Made by a program: the position numbers and the translations under genes
Notes under the pieces: generated by a model
Seen by the model: the letters and a program-made list of their open reading frames with translations, nothing else
Told to the model about the DNA's origin: nothing
Database searches by the model: none
Part shown: positions 13,251-13,257 of the stretch, piece by piece
Numbering within the stretch: the stretch's first letter is position 1
Layout: each line of letters opens with the position of its first letter
From: Treponema sp.
GTDB lineage: Bacteria > Spirochaetota > Spirochaetia > Treponematales > Breznakiellaceae
Direction of reading: 5' to 3'
DNA: 13,257 bases
Assembly (NCBI GenBank): GCA_031259515.1
Contig: JAIRLK010000314.1
Coordinates: forward strand, 1-13,257

Positions 13251-13257
13251 ACTATAA

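Overview
The window reads as chromosomal DNA from a spirochaete of the Treponema group. The best evidence is a FlaA periplasmic flagellar sheath protein (2120-3160) that closely resembles T. pallidum FlaA. It sits directly behind an Amidase_3 cell-wall hydrolase and a GerMN-domain protein; from memory this is the T. pallidum TP0247-TP0248-TP0249 order. The GC-rich codon use, the LamG/FN3 exported protein, the carbohydrate-related DUF4838 protein and the ISAs1-type transposase debris would suit a larger-genome, gut-associated (for example termite-gut) treponeme, but the species cannot be fixed from sequence alone.

Layout. (1) 1-3240: the 5'-truncated amidase with a 20-residue proline-rich tandem repeat, a four-base-overlapping GerMN membrane-anchored protein, then flaA with its own sigma70-like promoter, a strong ribosome binding site and a strong terminator. 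(2) 3262-4491: a hydrolase-less RelA/SpoT-type alarmone synthetase fused to four TPR repeats, starting only about 20 bases after the flaA terminator. (3) 4492-4775: a gene-free, hairpin-rich leader. (4) 4776-6497: an exported LamG-like plus fibronectin III protein. (5) 6522-7610, minus strand: a short DUF4838/GH67-like protein that appears to lack its C-terminal part. (6) 7611-8052: a gap holding a decayed ISAs1-family transposase tail. (7) 8053-12988: a tight five-gene plus-strand run, pncA, pncB, an unknown helical protein, an unknown 67-residue protein, and a TGS/ThrRS-N2/P-loop nucleoside kinase. Three of the four junctions overlap and the other gap is 8 bases. (8) 12989-13257: a gene-free end with two successive rho-independent terminators.

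How the genes fit together. The first block joins peptidoglycan remodelling to the periplasmic flagellum, which in spirochaetes lies between the cell cylinder and the outer membrane. The pncA-pncB pair deamidates nicotinamide and turns the nicotinate into nicotinate mononucleotide (Preiss-Handler NAD salvage). The uridine-kinase-family enzyme at the end of that operon raises the question of whether its substrate is a pyridine or a pyrimidine nucleoside. I found no CRISPR array, tRNA, rRNA, intact mobile element or recognisable defence system. The least explained parts are the synthetase-TPR fusion, the 4492-4775 leader, the truncated DUF4838 protein, and the two unknown proteins locked between NAD salvage and the fused kinase.
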